Shown here piece by piece: positions 52,762-60,658 of a stretch of DNA of 64,000 bases (position 1 is its first letter; the number at the start of each line of letters is the position of its first letter). This stretch comes from Cryptosporangium aurantiacum (GTDB taxonomy: Bacteria > Actinomycetota > Actinomycetes > Mycobacteriales > Cryptosporangiaceae). A model generated the notes under the pieces. It ran no database searches. It was not told the origin of the DNA and worked only from the letters and a program-made list of their open reading frames with translations. The stretch is taken from assembly GCF_900143005.1 (NCBI RefSeq), contig NZ_FRCS01000005.1:248001-312000 (forward strand), in the 5' to 3' direction. Both the position numbers and the translations under genes were made by a program.

Positions 52762-54411
52762 GTGGCTAACACCGGAACACCTGAGGCGACGGGTGAGCTG
52801 ACCCATCGGCAGATCGTCACGATCCTGGCCGGCCTGATGCTCGGGATGTTCTTGAGCGCGCTCGACCAGACCGTGGTGGCCACCGCGATCCGCACGATCG
52901 CCGACGACCTCGACGGTTTCAGCCTGCAGGCGTGGGCCACGACCGCGTTCCTGATCACGTCGACGATCGTCACGCCCCTCTACGGCAAACTGTCCGACAT
53001 CTACGGCCGCAAGCCGCTCTTCCTCACCGCGATCGCGCTGTTCCTGGTCGGATCGCTGCTCTGCGGGCTCGCGTCCTCGATGTACGAACTCGCCGCCTAC
53101 CGCGCCGTCCAGGGCCTCGGCGCGGGCGGCCTGATGTCGCTGGCGTTCGCGATCATCGGCGACATCGTCCCGCCCCGGGAACGGTCGAAGTACCAGGGCT
53201 ACTTCATGGCGGTGTTCGGGACGTCCAGTGTCCTCGGACCGGTCGTCGGCGGGTTCTTCGCGGGCACCGACTCGTTCCTCGGCGCGGCCGGCTGGCGCTG
53301 GATCTTCTGGGTGAACCTGCCGGTCGGCGCGATCGCGCTGGTCGTCGTCTACCGCGTACTGCACATCCCGCACCACGCGCGGGACCACCGGATCGACTGG
53401 CCGGGAGCGCTGGCGCTGGTATTCGCGCTGGTGCCGCTGCTCACCGTCGCCGAGCAGGGCCGGGAGTGGGGCTGGGGGTCCGGCCGGTCGGTCGGCTGTT
53501 ACGTCGTCGGCGTGATCGGGATCGTGCTGTTCCTGCTCGCCGAACGCACCTACGGCGACGAGGCACTGCTGCCGCTGCGGATGTTCCGCGAACGCACGTA
53601 CGCGGTGGGATCGGCGGGCAGCCTGATCATCGGCATGGGGATGTTCGGGGCGATGGCACTGCTCCCGCAGTACCTGCAGATCGTCAAGGGCTCGTCGCCG
53701 ACGATGGGCGGCCTGCAGATGCTGCCGCTGGTGATCGGGATCATGGCCGCCGCCGGGGTGTCCGGCACGGTCATCACGCGGACCGGGCGCTACCGGATCT
53801 TCCCGCTGACCGGCGGCGTCCTGATGGCGCTCGCGCTGCTGCTGTTCTCCCGGATCGGCGCGGACACGCCGCTCTGGGAGACGATGCTGATCATGGCCAT
53901 GTTCGGCGCCGGGCTCGGCGTCAACATGCAGCCGGTAATCCTCGCGGTACAGAACGCGGTCGACCCGCGGGACATGGGCGTGGCGACCGCCGCGGTCACA
54001 TTCTTCCGTCAGATGGGCGGAACGCTCGGCACCGCGGTGTTCCTCTCGGTGCTGTTCTCCAAGCTGACCGGGGACATCCGCGCGGCGCTGGCCGACGCCG
54101 AGAAGGATCCCGCCTTCCAGCGCGCCCTGGGCGACAACACGTCGCTGGAGATGACCGAGGGGTCGCTGTCGGACACCTCGTTCATCAGCTCGCTGCCCGC
54201 CGTTGTCGCGCACCCCTTCAAAGTCGGGTTCTCCGACGCGATGAGCACGGTGTTCCTGCTCGCCGCCGGAATCACGGTGATCGGCGTCGTGATCCTCTGG
54301 ATGCTGCCGGAGCTGCCGCTGCGCAGCCAGAGCGGGATGCGGGCACGCGAGGAGGCCGCAGCGGCGGCGCCGGTCGCACCGGCGCCCGCCGCGGGTCCTA
54401 CGCAGTCGTGA
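52762..54411 (+). CDS. DHA2-family (14-helix) MFS drug efflux transporter
   Basis: The 549-residue protein matches DHA2 proton/drug antiporters: LSALDQTVVATAIRTIADDL (motif D1), LYGKLSDIYGRKPLF (motif A), YRAVQGLGAGGLMSLAFAI (motif B), and GTSSVLGPVVGGFF (motif C). About 14 membrane helices are visible, with a long extracytoplasmic loop before the last. The alanine/proline-rich C-terminal tail is cytoplasmic. GTG 52762 has no ribosome site but a -10 box just upstream. The 3' end overlaps the convergent transpeptidase gene by 14 nt. No neighbouring regulator is visible. Confidence 0.9.
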   Translation: MANTGTPEATGELTHRQIVTILAGLMLGMFLSALDQTVVATAIRTIADDLDGFSLQAWATTAFLITSTIVTPLYGKLSDIYGRKPLFLTAIALFLVGSLLCGLASSMYELAAYRAVQGLGAGGLMSLAFAIIGDIVPPRERSKYQGYFMAVFGTSSVLGPVVGGFFAGTDSFLGAAGWRWIFWVNLPVGAIALVVVYRVLHIPHHARDHRIDWPGALALVFALVPLLTVAEQGREWGWGSGRSVGCYVVGVIGIVLFLLAERTYGDEALLPLRMFRERTYAVGSAGSLIIGMGMFGAMALLPQYLQIVKGSSPTMGGLQMLPLVIGIMAAAGVSGTVITRTGRYRIFPLTGGVLMALALLLFSRIGADTPLWETMLIMAMFGAGLGVNMQPVILAVQNAVDPRDMGVATAAVTFFRQMGGTLGTAVFLSVLFSKLTGDIRAALADAEKDPAFQRALGDNTSLEMTEGSLSDTSFISSLPAVVAHPFKVGFSDAMSTVFLLAAGITVIGVVILWMLPELPLRSQSGMRAREEAAAAAPVAPAPAAGPTQS

Positions 54412-55618
54412 CGACGCCGCCCTTGGAGTGCTTGAGCCAGTCCTGGAAGCTCAGCGTCCAGTCGCTGTAGCCGTTGCCGAGCTCCACGGTCGTCTCGGTG
54501 TTCTTGACGGTCACCGGGTCACCCACCTGCAGCCGGTTGTAGAGCCAGATCGCGTTGTCCGGGGCGACGTTGATGCAGCCGTGCGAGACGTTCCGCTTGC
54601 CCTGGTCGGCGACCGACCACGGCGCGCTGTGGATGAACTCCCCGCCCCAGGTCAGGCGCATCGGGTACTCGACCTTGGTGCGGTAGCCGTCCGGCGAGTC
54701 GACCGCCAGCCCGTACGTCGAAGAGTCGAACATCGCCTCGCGACGCTTGTCGATGACCACCATCGTGCCGCTGCTGGACGGGAACTTCGGCTTGCCGAGG
54801 CTGATCGGCATGCTCTTCACGACCGAACCGTTCTCCGACACCTTCATCGTGTGCGTCGCGGAGTCGGCGACCAGCCGGCGGTCGGTACCGATCTTGAAGT
54901 CGACGGTGAGGTCGGTCCGGCCCCAGACGCCGTCGACGATCTCCCGCCCGGCGCTGTCGACCGCGACGTGCACCGTGCTGCCCGAAGCCCAGTACTCGGC
55001 CGGACGGAAGTGCAGCTCGGTGGAGCTGATCCAGCCCCAGGCACCGGTGGTCGACGGGTTCGAGGTGACCTTCAGCATCTTCTCGTAGCTGGCCCTGGCG
55101 GCGTCGCTCTTCACCGAGCGGCTCAGCTTCAGGATGATCGGCATCCCGACGCCGTAGGTCTTGCCGTCGCCGAGGATGCTCGACGCCCGCACCGAGCTGT
55201 CGGCTCCGGGAGTCGGCACGGTCGTGAACTTCGACGTGAGCGGCGTCGCCGAGCCGGACGTCGTGACCGAGACCGTGTAGGTCGCGCCGAACGAGAGCTT
55301 GCCGGAGCTGGCCCAGCTGCGCTTGTCGGCGCCGACCGCGCCCTCCACCGCGTCGCCCTTGTCGGACTTCACCGTGACCGCGGTGATCGTGTCCTTGTCG
55401 ATCGAGAGCTTAATCGGCGCGGACGGCGAGACCGCGGTGGCGTTCGCTGCCGGGTCGACGGTCAGCTTCGGGCCGGCGGGCGACGGGGACGAGGTCGGGT
55501 CATCGGACTTCCCCCCGTTGTCGCCGCCACCCCCGGAGGAGCAGCCGGCCGCGACGAGTGCGGTCGCGAGCAGTGCCACCAGAAACGTCAGATAGCGACG
55601 GAGGACGGGGGTGGTCAC
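54398..55618 (-). CDS. L,D-transpeptidase lipoprotein (LdtMt2-like)
   Basis: The 406-residue protein has a lipoprotein signal peptide ending LVAAGC, a Ser/Pro linker, two Ig-like domains (about 50-270) and a C-terminal YkuD domain. The active site reads HSAPWSVADQGKRNVSHGCIN, with the nucleophilic Cys in SHGC and an upstream His. It would form 3-3 peptidoglycan cross-links on the outer face of the membrane, the actinobacterial mode of beta-lactam-tolerant wall synthesis. GTG 55618 has CGGAGT upstream and gives a proper signal peptide. Confidence 0.93.
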   Translation of the reverse strand: MTTPVLRRYLTFLVALLATALVAAGCSSGGGGDNGGKSDDPTSSPSPAGPKLTVDPAANATAVSPSAPIKLSIDKDTITAVTVKSDKGDAVEGAVGADKRSWASSGKLSFGATYTVSVTTSGSATPLTSKFTTVPTPGADSSVRASSILGDGKTYGVGMPIILKLSRSVKSDAARASYEKMLKVTSNPSTTGAWGWISSTELHFRPAEYWASGSTVHVAVDSAGREIVDGVWGRTDLTVDFKIGTDRRLVADSATHTMKVSENGSVVKSMPISLGKPKFPSSSGTMVVIDKRREAMFDSSTYGLAVDSPDGYRTKVEYPMRLTWGGEFIHSAPWSVADQGKRNVSHGCINVAPDNAIWLYNRLQVGDPVTVKNTETTVELGNGYSDWTLSFQDWLKHSKGGVVTTA

Positions 55619-55819
55619 AAGCAACTCCGTGGGGAGACGGTGCGCCGCAGGACGGCGTGGGGGCGCGGTCGGCCGCTCCATCGTGCCTCAGCCGACCAAG
55701 TAGTCGACACGAGCCCCACCTCAACAGACCAGTATCGCGATCACCGGCTACGAGCCGTCGTCAAATAAGGTGTGGTTAACGGTATTTGTCGACCGGCCTA
55801 AGACAAAATCGGCCGCGGA

Positions 55820-58231
55820 TCAGTTCGGGTGACCTGGCCCACGTCCGGCGAGAACGGTCTTCGCCTCGTCCGGGTCGAGGGGAGGGTAGAAGAAGAAGCC
55901 CTGCGCGCCGTGGCAGCCGAGCTTGATCAGCTCGGTGCGCTGCTGGGCGGTCTCCACGCCTTCGGCGATGGCCCGCAGGCCGAGCGTCTGCGCCAGGCCC
56001 ACGGTCATCCGGACGACGGCCTCCGCCTGCCGGGAGCTGCCCATCGCGATCACGAACTGCCGGTCGATCTTGATCTCGTCGACGGTGACGCGCGCGACCG
56101 ACGTCAGCGACGAGAAACCGGTGCCGAAGTCGTCCAGGGAGAGCCGGACGCCCAGCTCCCGCAGCGCGGTGAGCACCTCGTCGACGACCTCGAGCTCGCT
56201 CATCATCGCGGTCTCGGTGATCTCGAGCACCAGCCGGTCCGGCGGCACGTCGAACTCGGCGAGCAGCCGCCCGACCTCCTCGGGAAGGTCCCGGTCCAGG
56301 AGCGAGCGGGCGGAGAGGTTGACCGCCACCGGGGCGTCCACGCCGTCTTCCAGCCAGGCGCGGTAGGTGCCCAGGGCCAGCTCGAACACGCGCCGGGTCA
56401 GCGGCGCGATCAGGTCGGTGTGCTCCAGGTCAGGGATGAACGCGGCGGGCGTCAGCAGGCCGCGGCGCGGGTGCCGCCAGCGGACCAGAACCTCGGCGCC
56501 GAGCGGGACACCGGCCTCCAGATCGATGCTCGGCTGCAGCTGGATGACGATCTGATCGTCGGCGGCCAGCGCGGCCTGCATCTCCGACGCCAGGGCCAGC
56601 CGGTCGACGCTGGCGGTGTCGCGGGCCGCGTCGAACTCGAGCAGCTGGATGCCGCCCGCCTTCGCCCGGTACATCGCCGAGTCCGCACGGCGGAGCAACT
56701 CGACCATGTCGCACCCGCCGGTCTCGGCGGCGACGAACCCCGCCGTCGCCTCGACCGAGAGCTCGACGCCGTCCACCACGAGCGGTCCGCCGCCCAGCGC
56801 GCCGAGCAGCGCCTCGCCGCGTGCGCGCGCGTGTGCCAGCGCCGCCCGCAGGTCAGCCTGGCCGGGCATCAGCAGCGCGAACTCGTCGCCGTGCAGGCGG
56901 GCCAGCGTCTCCCCCGGCGCCGCCTCGGCCCGGAGCCGCCCGGCGACGACGCGGAGCAGTTCGTCGCCCGCCTCGTGCCCCAGCGTGTCGTTGACCTGGC
57001 GGAAGTGGTCGAGGTCGAGCAGGAGCAGCGCGACCGTGCCGTGCCCGCTGGTCAGCACCGCGTTGCCCTCGGCCATCAGGCAGGCCCGGTTGGCCAGGCC
57101 GGTCATCGTGTCCTGCGTCGCGAGGTCGTGCAGCTGCTGGTGCACGTACGCGTTCTGCATGGTGCCGGCGAGCGCGCTGCCCAGCGACGCCAGCGCGAGC
57201 TGCTCGCGCTCGGGGAGCCTGACCTGGGAACGGAAGCAGAGGCGCAGCTCACCGAACGAGGGACCGGAGCCGTTCATCAACGAGACCGGATACGCGCTCT
57301 GCTCGGGCCGGTAGACGCCCGGCTTGCCCTGCCAGATCTTGCCTCCGGCGTCACCCCGGGTGAGGACGGAATCGCCGTTCGCCCTTTTCCATTCGACCTC
57401 GACGACATCCGCGGAGAACAACTTCGCCGATTCCACGATCGCTGTCCGTAACACCGCGTCGATGTCGAGGTGACTCATCTCCCGGGTGGCCGCGGAGAGC
57501 CGCTGCCACATCCGACGCTCGATCCGGGTACGCACCCGCCCGGCGAAGCCTTCGATCAGCAACCAGGTGACGGGCGGCAGAACGATCAAGAGATACGGCG
57601 CGTACCGGGCGACCGCGAGAATCATCGCGCCGATCGCGAGATTCATCAGCAGGCCGAGCGTCCGGGTGCCTGCCCCGTCGAATACGACCGCGCGGTAGGT
57701 GTCCCCGCGGGAGAACGCGACCGCTCCCGCACAGGCCAACTCGCTGACGACGGCCGAGATCGTCGCCATCGCGGTCAGGGCCAGTGCGCCGCGCCAGCTG
57801 ATCGGGTCCGGCTGGGAGCCGGCGATCGCGACCATGACGCTCGCGGCGACGCTGACACCGACGATCGTCGTCGCCACGTTGAACCAGGCTTTGACCGGGT
57901 CGAACCGCTTCCACGCCATCGCGACCGCGGTACCGAGCGCAGCGGTCAGGACGGTCCAGGCAGGCGGAAGAAGGACCAGGCCGACGATGAGAACCGCTTC
58001 TCCCCAGTCGACGAGGATGCCGCTGCCACCGATGTAGCGGCGAACGATCCACAGCCTGCTGATCGCCACCATCACGGTGACCAGCGGGATGGCCCACCAG
58101 TCCGTGCCGGGGCCGGGCAAAGTCAGCGCGACGCCCGCAATACAGACCGCCGCTAATACGGTCATACCTGTGATCAAGGCGCGAAGACGACTGGGAAGCG
58201 ACAGTCGTTGGGCGCCGATAACCGCGTCCAC
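55820..58231 (-). CDS. Membrane GAF-GGDEF-EAL cyclic-di-GMP enzyme
   Basis: The 803-residue protein has an N-terminal membrane region with about seven helices (20-230), a GAF-like domain (245-375), GGDEF (385-540) and EAL (550-795). The cyclase signature is RLHGDEF (445-451), with His for the first Gly of GGDEF. The EAL motif reads EVL (580-582), but the expected metal and catalytic residues remain: NLS (638-640), ITET, DDFGTG (700-705), EIKID, EGVE and QGF. Cyclase activity is uncertain; phosphodiesterase activity looks possible. GTG 58231 has GGGAGG upstream. Seven heptapeptide mini-genes lie upstream on the same strand, so they may be part of its leader. Confidence 0.92.
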   Translation of the reverse strand: MDAVIGAQRLSLPSRLRALITGMTVLAAVCIAGVALTLPGPGTDWWAIPLVTVMVAISRLWIVRRYIGGSGILVDWGEAVLIVGLVLLPPAWTVLTAALGTAVAMAWKRFDPVKAWFNVATTIVGVSVAASVMVAIAGSQPDPISWRGALALTAMATISAVVSELACAGAVAFSRGDTYRAVVFDGAGTRTLGLLMNLAIGAMILAVARYAPYLLIVLPPVTWLLIEGFAGRVRTRIERRMWQRLSAATREMSHLDIDAVLRTAIVESAKLFSADVVEVEWKRANGDSVLTRGDAGGKIWQGKPGVYRPEQSAYPVSLMNGSGPSFGELRLCFRSQVRLPEREQLALASLGSALAGTMQNAYVHQQLHDLATQDTMTGLANRACLMAEGNAVLTSGHGTVALLLLDLDHFRQVNDTLGHEAGDELLRVVAGRLRAEAAPGETLARLHGDEFALLMPGQADLRAALAHARARGEALLGALGGGPLVVDGVELSVEATAGFVAAETGGCDMVELLRRADSAMYRAKAGGIQLLEFDAARDTASVDRLALASEMQAALAADDQIVIQLQPSIDLEAGVPLGAEVLVRWRHPRRGLLTPAAFIPDLEHTDLIAPLTRRVFELALGTYRAWLEDGVDAPVAVNLSARSLLDRDLPEEVGRLLAEFDVPPDRLVLEITETAMMSELEVVDEVLTALRELGVRLSLDDFGTGFSSLTSVARVTVDEIKIDRQFVIAMGSSRQAEAVVRMTVGLAQTLGLRAIAEGVETAQQRTELIKLGCHGAQGFFFYPPLDPDEAKTVLAGRGPGHPN

Positions 58232-58417
58232 GCCGCCTCCCTGGGTGCCGACCGCATGACCGATACGGCCACGCCACGACGATCCTCTCCGACGGAGGGC
58301 GGGTGCGTCACGGGTTACGAGGCGATAGATGGGTGAGCTTTACCGACTCACGCGTATGAAGCCGGATCTACCGCGAAATTGTGAGCCGTCAATGACGGTC
58401 TCGCTACGCTGCGCAGT
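58232..58417 (-). other. Leader between the heptapeptide array and the GGDEF-EAL gene
   Basis: The 186 bases contain no further heptapeptide unit. On the minus strand there are two short hairpins, CCGTC/GACGG (58392-58404) and a small CTCCG/CGGAG one near 58290-58300, and no obvious terminator. Read-through from the array into the GGDEF-EAL gene is therefore possible; a separate promoter here cannot be excluded. Confidence 0.45.
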
Positions 58418-58441
58418 TTAGCCCCAGGTGGCACCGCTCAT
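58418..58441 (-). CDS. Heptapeptide mini-gene 1: MSGATWG
   Basis: ATG AGC GGT GCC ACC then TGG GGC TAA, with AGGAGGGG nine bases upstream. It is the copy nearest the GGDEF-EAL gene. It is the only one with Ser at position 2, the only GCC alanine codon and the only TAA stop. Confidence 0.75.
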   Translation of the reverse strand: MSGATWG

Positions 58442-58485
58442 CACGCAACTCCCCTCCTAGTGCAATTCCCGGTCATCGTTCGCAC

Positions 58486-58509
58486 TCAGCCCCAGGTAGC
58501 GCCACGCAT
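58486..58509 (-). CDS. Heptapeptide mini-gene 2: MRGATWG
   Basis: ATG CGT GGC GCT ACC then TGG GGC TGA, with GGAGGG seven bases before the ATG. Confidence 0.8.
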   Translation of the reverse strand: MRGATWG

Positions 58510-58567
58510 GGCGATTCCCTCCATTCCCAAGAGTCATGAATTTCCACTCCGGCCACAAACCGTGCAT

Positions 58568-58591
58568 TCAGCCCCACGTTGCGCCACGCAT
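58568..58591 (-). CDS. Heptapeptide mini-gene 3: MRGATWG
   Basis: ATG CGT GGC GCA ACG then TGG GGC TGA, with GAGGAGG six to seven bases before the ATG. Confidence 0.8.
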   Translation of the reverse strand: MRGATWG

Positions 58592-58640
58592 GACGTCCCT
58601 CCTCACGCTGTTCCCTCTACGCCGCTCGTGTCTGTCCGGT

Positions 58641-58664
58641 TCAGCCCCACGTCGCGCCGCGCAT
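58641..58664 (-). CDS. Heptapeptide mini-gene 4: MRGATWG
   Basis: ATG CGC GGC GCG ACG then TGG GGC TGA, with GGGAGGTG six bases before the ATG. Confidence 0.8.
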   Translation of the reverse strand: MRGATWG

Positions 58665-58711
58665 GACGAACACCTCCCGCCGATCTCGTCACCGCCGTCC
58701 ACATCCGACCC

Positions 58712-58735
58712 TCAGCCCCACGTTGCGCCGCGCAC
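58712..58735 (-). CDS. Heptapeptide mini-gene 5: MRGATWG from a GTG start
   Basis: GTG CGC GGC GCA ACG then TGG GGC TGA, with GGAGGTG five bases upstream. The change of ATG to GTG keeps initiation, which supports translation. Confidence 0.8.
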   Translation of the reverse strand: MRGATWG

Positions 58736-58780
58736 GTCCACACCTCCGTCGCCCATCCCGATCAGACAGATCCGGGCATC

Positions 58781-58804
58781 TCAGCCCCAGGTAGCACCAC
58801 GCAT
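58781..58804 (-). CDS. Heptapeptide mini-gene 6: MRGATWG
   Basis: ATG CGT GGT GCT ACC then TGG GGC TGA, with GGGAGGTG eight bases before the ATG. Confidence 0.8.
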   Translation of the reverse strand: MRGATWG

Positions 58805-58862
58805 CACTACACACCTCCCGTCACATCAAGCCAACCATTCACATCGTTCACTCAGGTTAAAT

Positions 58863-58886
58863 TCAGCCCCACGTAGCGCCCTGCAT
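58863..58886 (-). CDS. Heptapeptide mini-gene 7: MQGATWG
   Basis: ATG CAG GGC GCT ACG then TGG GGC TGA, with AAGGAG nine bases or so before the ATG. It is the first copy in transcription order and the only one with Gln at position 2. Confidence 0.78.
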   Translation of the reverse strand: MQGATWG

Positions 58887-58904
58887 CGTCGACATCTCCT
58901 TCCC

Positions 58905-59437
58905 GAGCTCCACCGCCGGTACACGTTCGGTTACGCAGGACGGATAAGTGCGTCCTTCGCGTTTCACCATCCGAACGCCAGACAACGTAAGTAGAAATAT
59001 TCGACCGCAAATTCTCTCGCCGATTTACCAGCCGGCCTTTGAATAGCAGTACGCCCGAGAGTAGTAGCGCTATCGCCATACGTGAAGTCGCATCAATGGA
59101 CAATCATTAATGTGCGTTCACCCGCTAGTCGGAAATACTCGCGATCGCTAACGGGACGCTATACGGCGCGTAGTCTATTCATAGGCGAAGCGTTACCGAT
59201 CAGCCTTTGCGACAAGGATTCGAAAGAGCTCATGCCGTTACGACTGAAGGTTACTCTCCGTGCCCGCAGAAGGGAAGTCACCGCTTTTTCGGCACACGAA
59301 TAGAAGAGATATGCGCAACGTCGGCGCGCCAATACGGCGCGTCACCGACGTGGGCGGCGAGCCCGACCCCGCGTACAGGTCGCAGCGCCGCCGAAGCGTC
59401 CGCCGGTCACGGCCGGCGGGCCACGGAGGGGCCGGCC
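58905..59437. other. Low-GC region upstream of the heptapeptide array
   Basis: No convincing gene is seen. By hand count, 58981-59160 is about 50% GC (90 of 180), far below the coding DNA around it. Short frames exist on both strands (for example 58852-59103 minus and 59082-59303 plus) but lack ribosome sites, family similarity and high-GC codon bias. It probably holds the promoter(s) for the array on the minus strand, and may be foreign or decayed DNA. Confidence 0.5.
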
Positions 59438-59464
59438 CCCGGCAGGCGCGAAATACCTGCCGGG
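59438..59464 (-). terminator. Terminator after the mca operon
   Basis: CCCGGCAGG (59438-59446) pairs with CCTGCCGGG (59456-59464) around a nine-base CGCGAAATA loop. It lies 16 bases beyond the last stop of the minus-strand mca operon. Confidence 0.7.
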
Positions 59465-59480
59465 TTCGGCCCGTGCGTGG

Positions 59481-59777
59481 TCAGCGCTCGGTGCTACCGG
59501 CGTCAGTGCCGGTGGGACCCGCGGCAGCGTCCGTGCGCGCCGCGGTCGTCTCGGTGGTGGTGCTCTCGACCTTCGTCTCGGTGGAGCCCTCGGGCCGATC
59601 TGGGAAGGACGTGGGCAGTCGCTTGATCCGTGCGGTCATGTTCCGCCACAGCAGAATCGTCGCGATCGCCAGCAGTGCCACCACGGCGAGCGCCATCGGC
59701 CCCGCGCCGGCGCCCTCCCGCGTGTCACCGAAGTTGTTCGCCGCCTCGATGACGGTGTCTGTCGCCTCGACGATCAT
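59481..59777 (-). CDS. Small single-helix membrane protein coupled to mca
   Basis: The 98-residue protein has one membrane helix (about 28-46, MALAVVALLAIATILLW) and a charged, Thr/Ala-rich C-terminal tail. ATG 59777 overlaps the mca stop as ATGA, so the two are translationally coupled. A small membrane protein after mca is a frequent actinobacterial arrangement, but its function is unknown. Confidence 0.75.
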   Translation of the reverse strand: MIVEATDTVIEAANNFGDTREGAGAGPMALAVVALLAIATILLWRNMTARIKRLPTSFPDRPEGSTETKVESTTTETTAARTDAAAGPTGTDAGSTER

Positions 59778-60658
59778 CGGATCTTCACCGCCTCTCGTAC
59801 TCCTGCGAACAGGTCGTCCTCGGGAGTGTCGCTCTCGACCGCGGACCGGGCCAACTCGTAGTCCTCGGTCGGCCACACCCGCTGCTGGATCTCCAGCGGC
59901 ACGTCGAACCACCGGCCGTTCGGGTCGACCTGCGTCGCGTGGGCCCGCAGTGCATCGTCCCGCACCGAGAAGAACTCGCCGCACGCGACCCGCGTGGTGA
60001 TCCGGTCCCCCGGATCCGGCCGGTCGTTCGGCCACTTCTCCAGCCACTCGGCGTAGGGCGAGTCCAGACCGTCCGCCCGCATCGCCTCGTCGAGCGCGAT
60101 CACCCGGGCCTTGCTGAAGCTCATGTGGTAGTAGAGCTTCAGCGGCTGCCACGGTTCGCCCTGCTCGACGTACCGATCCGGGTCACCGGCCGCCTCGAAG
60201 GCCTCGACCGAGACCTTGTGACACATGATGTGGTCCGGGTGCGGGTAACCGCCGTTCTCGTCGTACGTGAGGATCACGTGCGGGCGGAACTCGCGGACCA
60301 GTCGCACCAGCGGCGCGGCGGCCACCTCGAGCGGCTGGAGCGCGAAGCATCCGTCCGGCAGCGGGGGCAGCGGGTCACCCTCCGGCAGACCCGAGTCGAC
60401 GAAACCCAGCCAGGCCTGGTCGACGCCGAGGATCTCGCGCGCCCGCTCCATCTCGGCGCGGCGGAGATCGCTGAGGTTCGCCCACACCTCCGGACGGTCC
60501 ATCTGGGGGTTGAGCACCGAGCCACGCTCGCCGCCGGTACACGTCGCCACCAGCACCGAGACGCCGGCCCGGACGTACCGGGCCATGGTGGCGGCCCCCT
60601 TGCTCGACTCGTCGTCCGGATGAGCGTGCACCGCCATCAGACGCATCTGCTCGGACAC
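59774..60658 (-). CDS. mca: Mycothiol S-conjugate amidase
   Basis: Mca cleaves mycothiol S-conjugates to glucosaminyl-inositol and an exportable mercapturic acid, a detoxification step specific to actinobacteria. The 294-residue protein has the zinc-site motifs AHPDDE near the N-terminus and HPDH (GGYPHPDHIMCHKV), plus MRLMAVHAHPDDESSKGAATMA in parts and ATCTGGERGS of the PIG-L/MshB fold. The start is GTG 60658 (AGGGAGA upstream), with ATG 60646 as an alternative. Its neighbour DUF4307 and greA order is a typical actinobacterial context. Confidence 0.94.
   Translation of the reverse strand: MSEQMRLMAVHAHPDDESSKGAATMARYVRAGVSVLVATCTGGERGSVLNPQMDRPEVWANLSDLRRAEMERAREILGVDQAWLGFVDSGLPEGDPLPPLPDGCFALQPLEVAAAPLVRLVREFRPHVILTYDENGGYPHPDHIMCHKVSVEAFEAAGDPDRYVEQGEPWQPLKLYYHMSFSKARVIALDEAMRADGLDSPYAEWLEKWPNDRPDPGDRITTRVACGEFFSVRDDALRAHATQVDPNGRWFDVPLEIQQRVWPTEDYELARSAVESDTPEDDLFAGVREAVKIR

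Larger units (their letters stand above)
58418..58904 (-). repeat. Array of seven heptapeptide mini-genes (M-x-G-A-T-W-G)
   Basis: Seven 24-base units recur at 68-82-base spacing, all minus strand: 58418, 58486, 58568, 58641, 58712, 58781 and 58863 (left ends). Each is a complete frame, start-x-Gly-Ala-Thr-Trp-Gly-stop. Each has a purine-rich GGAGG or AAGGAG site 5-10 bases before the start. Codons vary at Gly3 (GGT/GGC), Ala4 (GCT/GCC/GCA/GCG), Thr5 (ACC/ACG), the start (ATG/GTG) and the stop (TGA/TAA), all without changing meaning. Only residue 2 varies: Arg five times, Ser once, Gln once. Trp and the last Gly codon are invariant. Spacers share nothing but the ribosome site. This pattern indicates selection on a translated peptide rather than on DNA. 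Confidence 0.88.

Noticed and set aside
58290-58330. BldD-type operator before the GGDEF-EAL gene
   Set aside because: A GTAAC-CC-GTGAC stretch is present on the minus strand, but the half-site spacing does not fit the BldD consensus.
58418-58890. Interspersed repeats that look like a degenerate CRISPR array
   Set aside because: Repeat-to-spacer sizes are irregular (24-28 with 41-58 bases), the repeats vary at codon third positions, no cas genes are present, and every unit is a complete short reading frame with a ribosome site.
58852-59103. 83-codon minus-strand frame overlapping mini-gene 7
   Set aside because: It has no ribosome site, no similarity and atypical codon use for this genome, and it crosses mini-gene 7 in another frame.
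59082-59303. 73-codon plus-strand frame in the low-GC block
   Set aside because: It has no ribosome site or recognisable domain and lacks the third-position GC bias of genes here.
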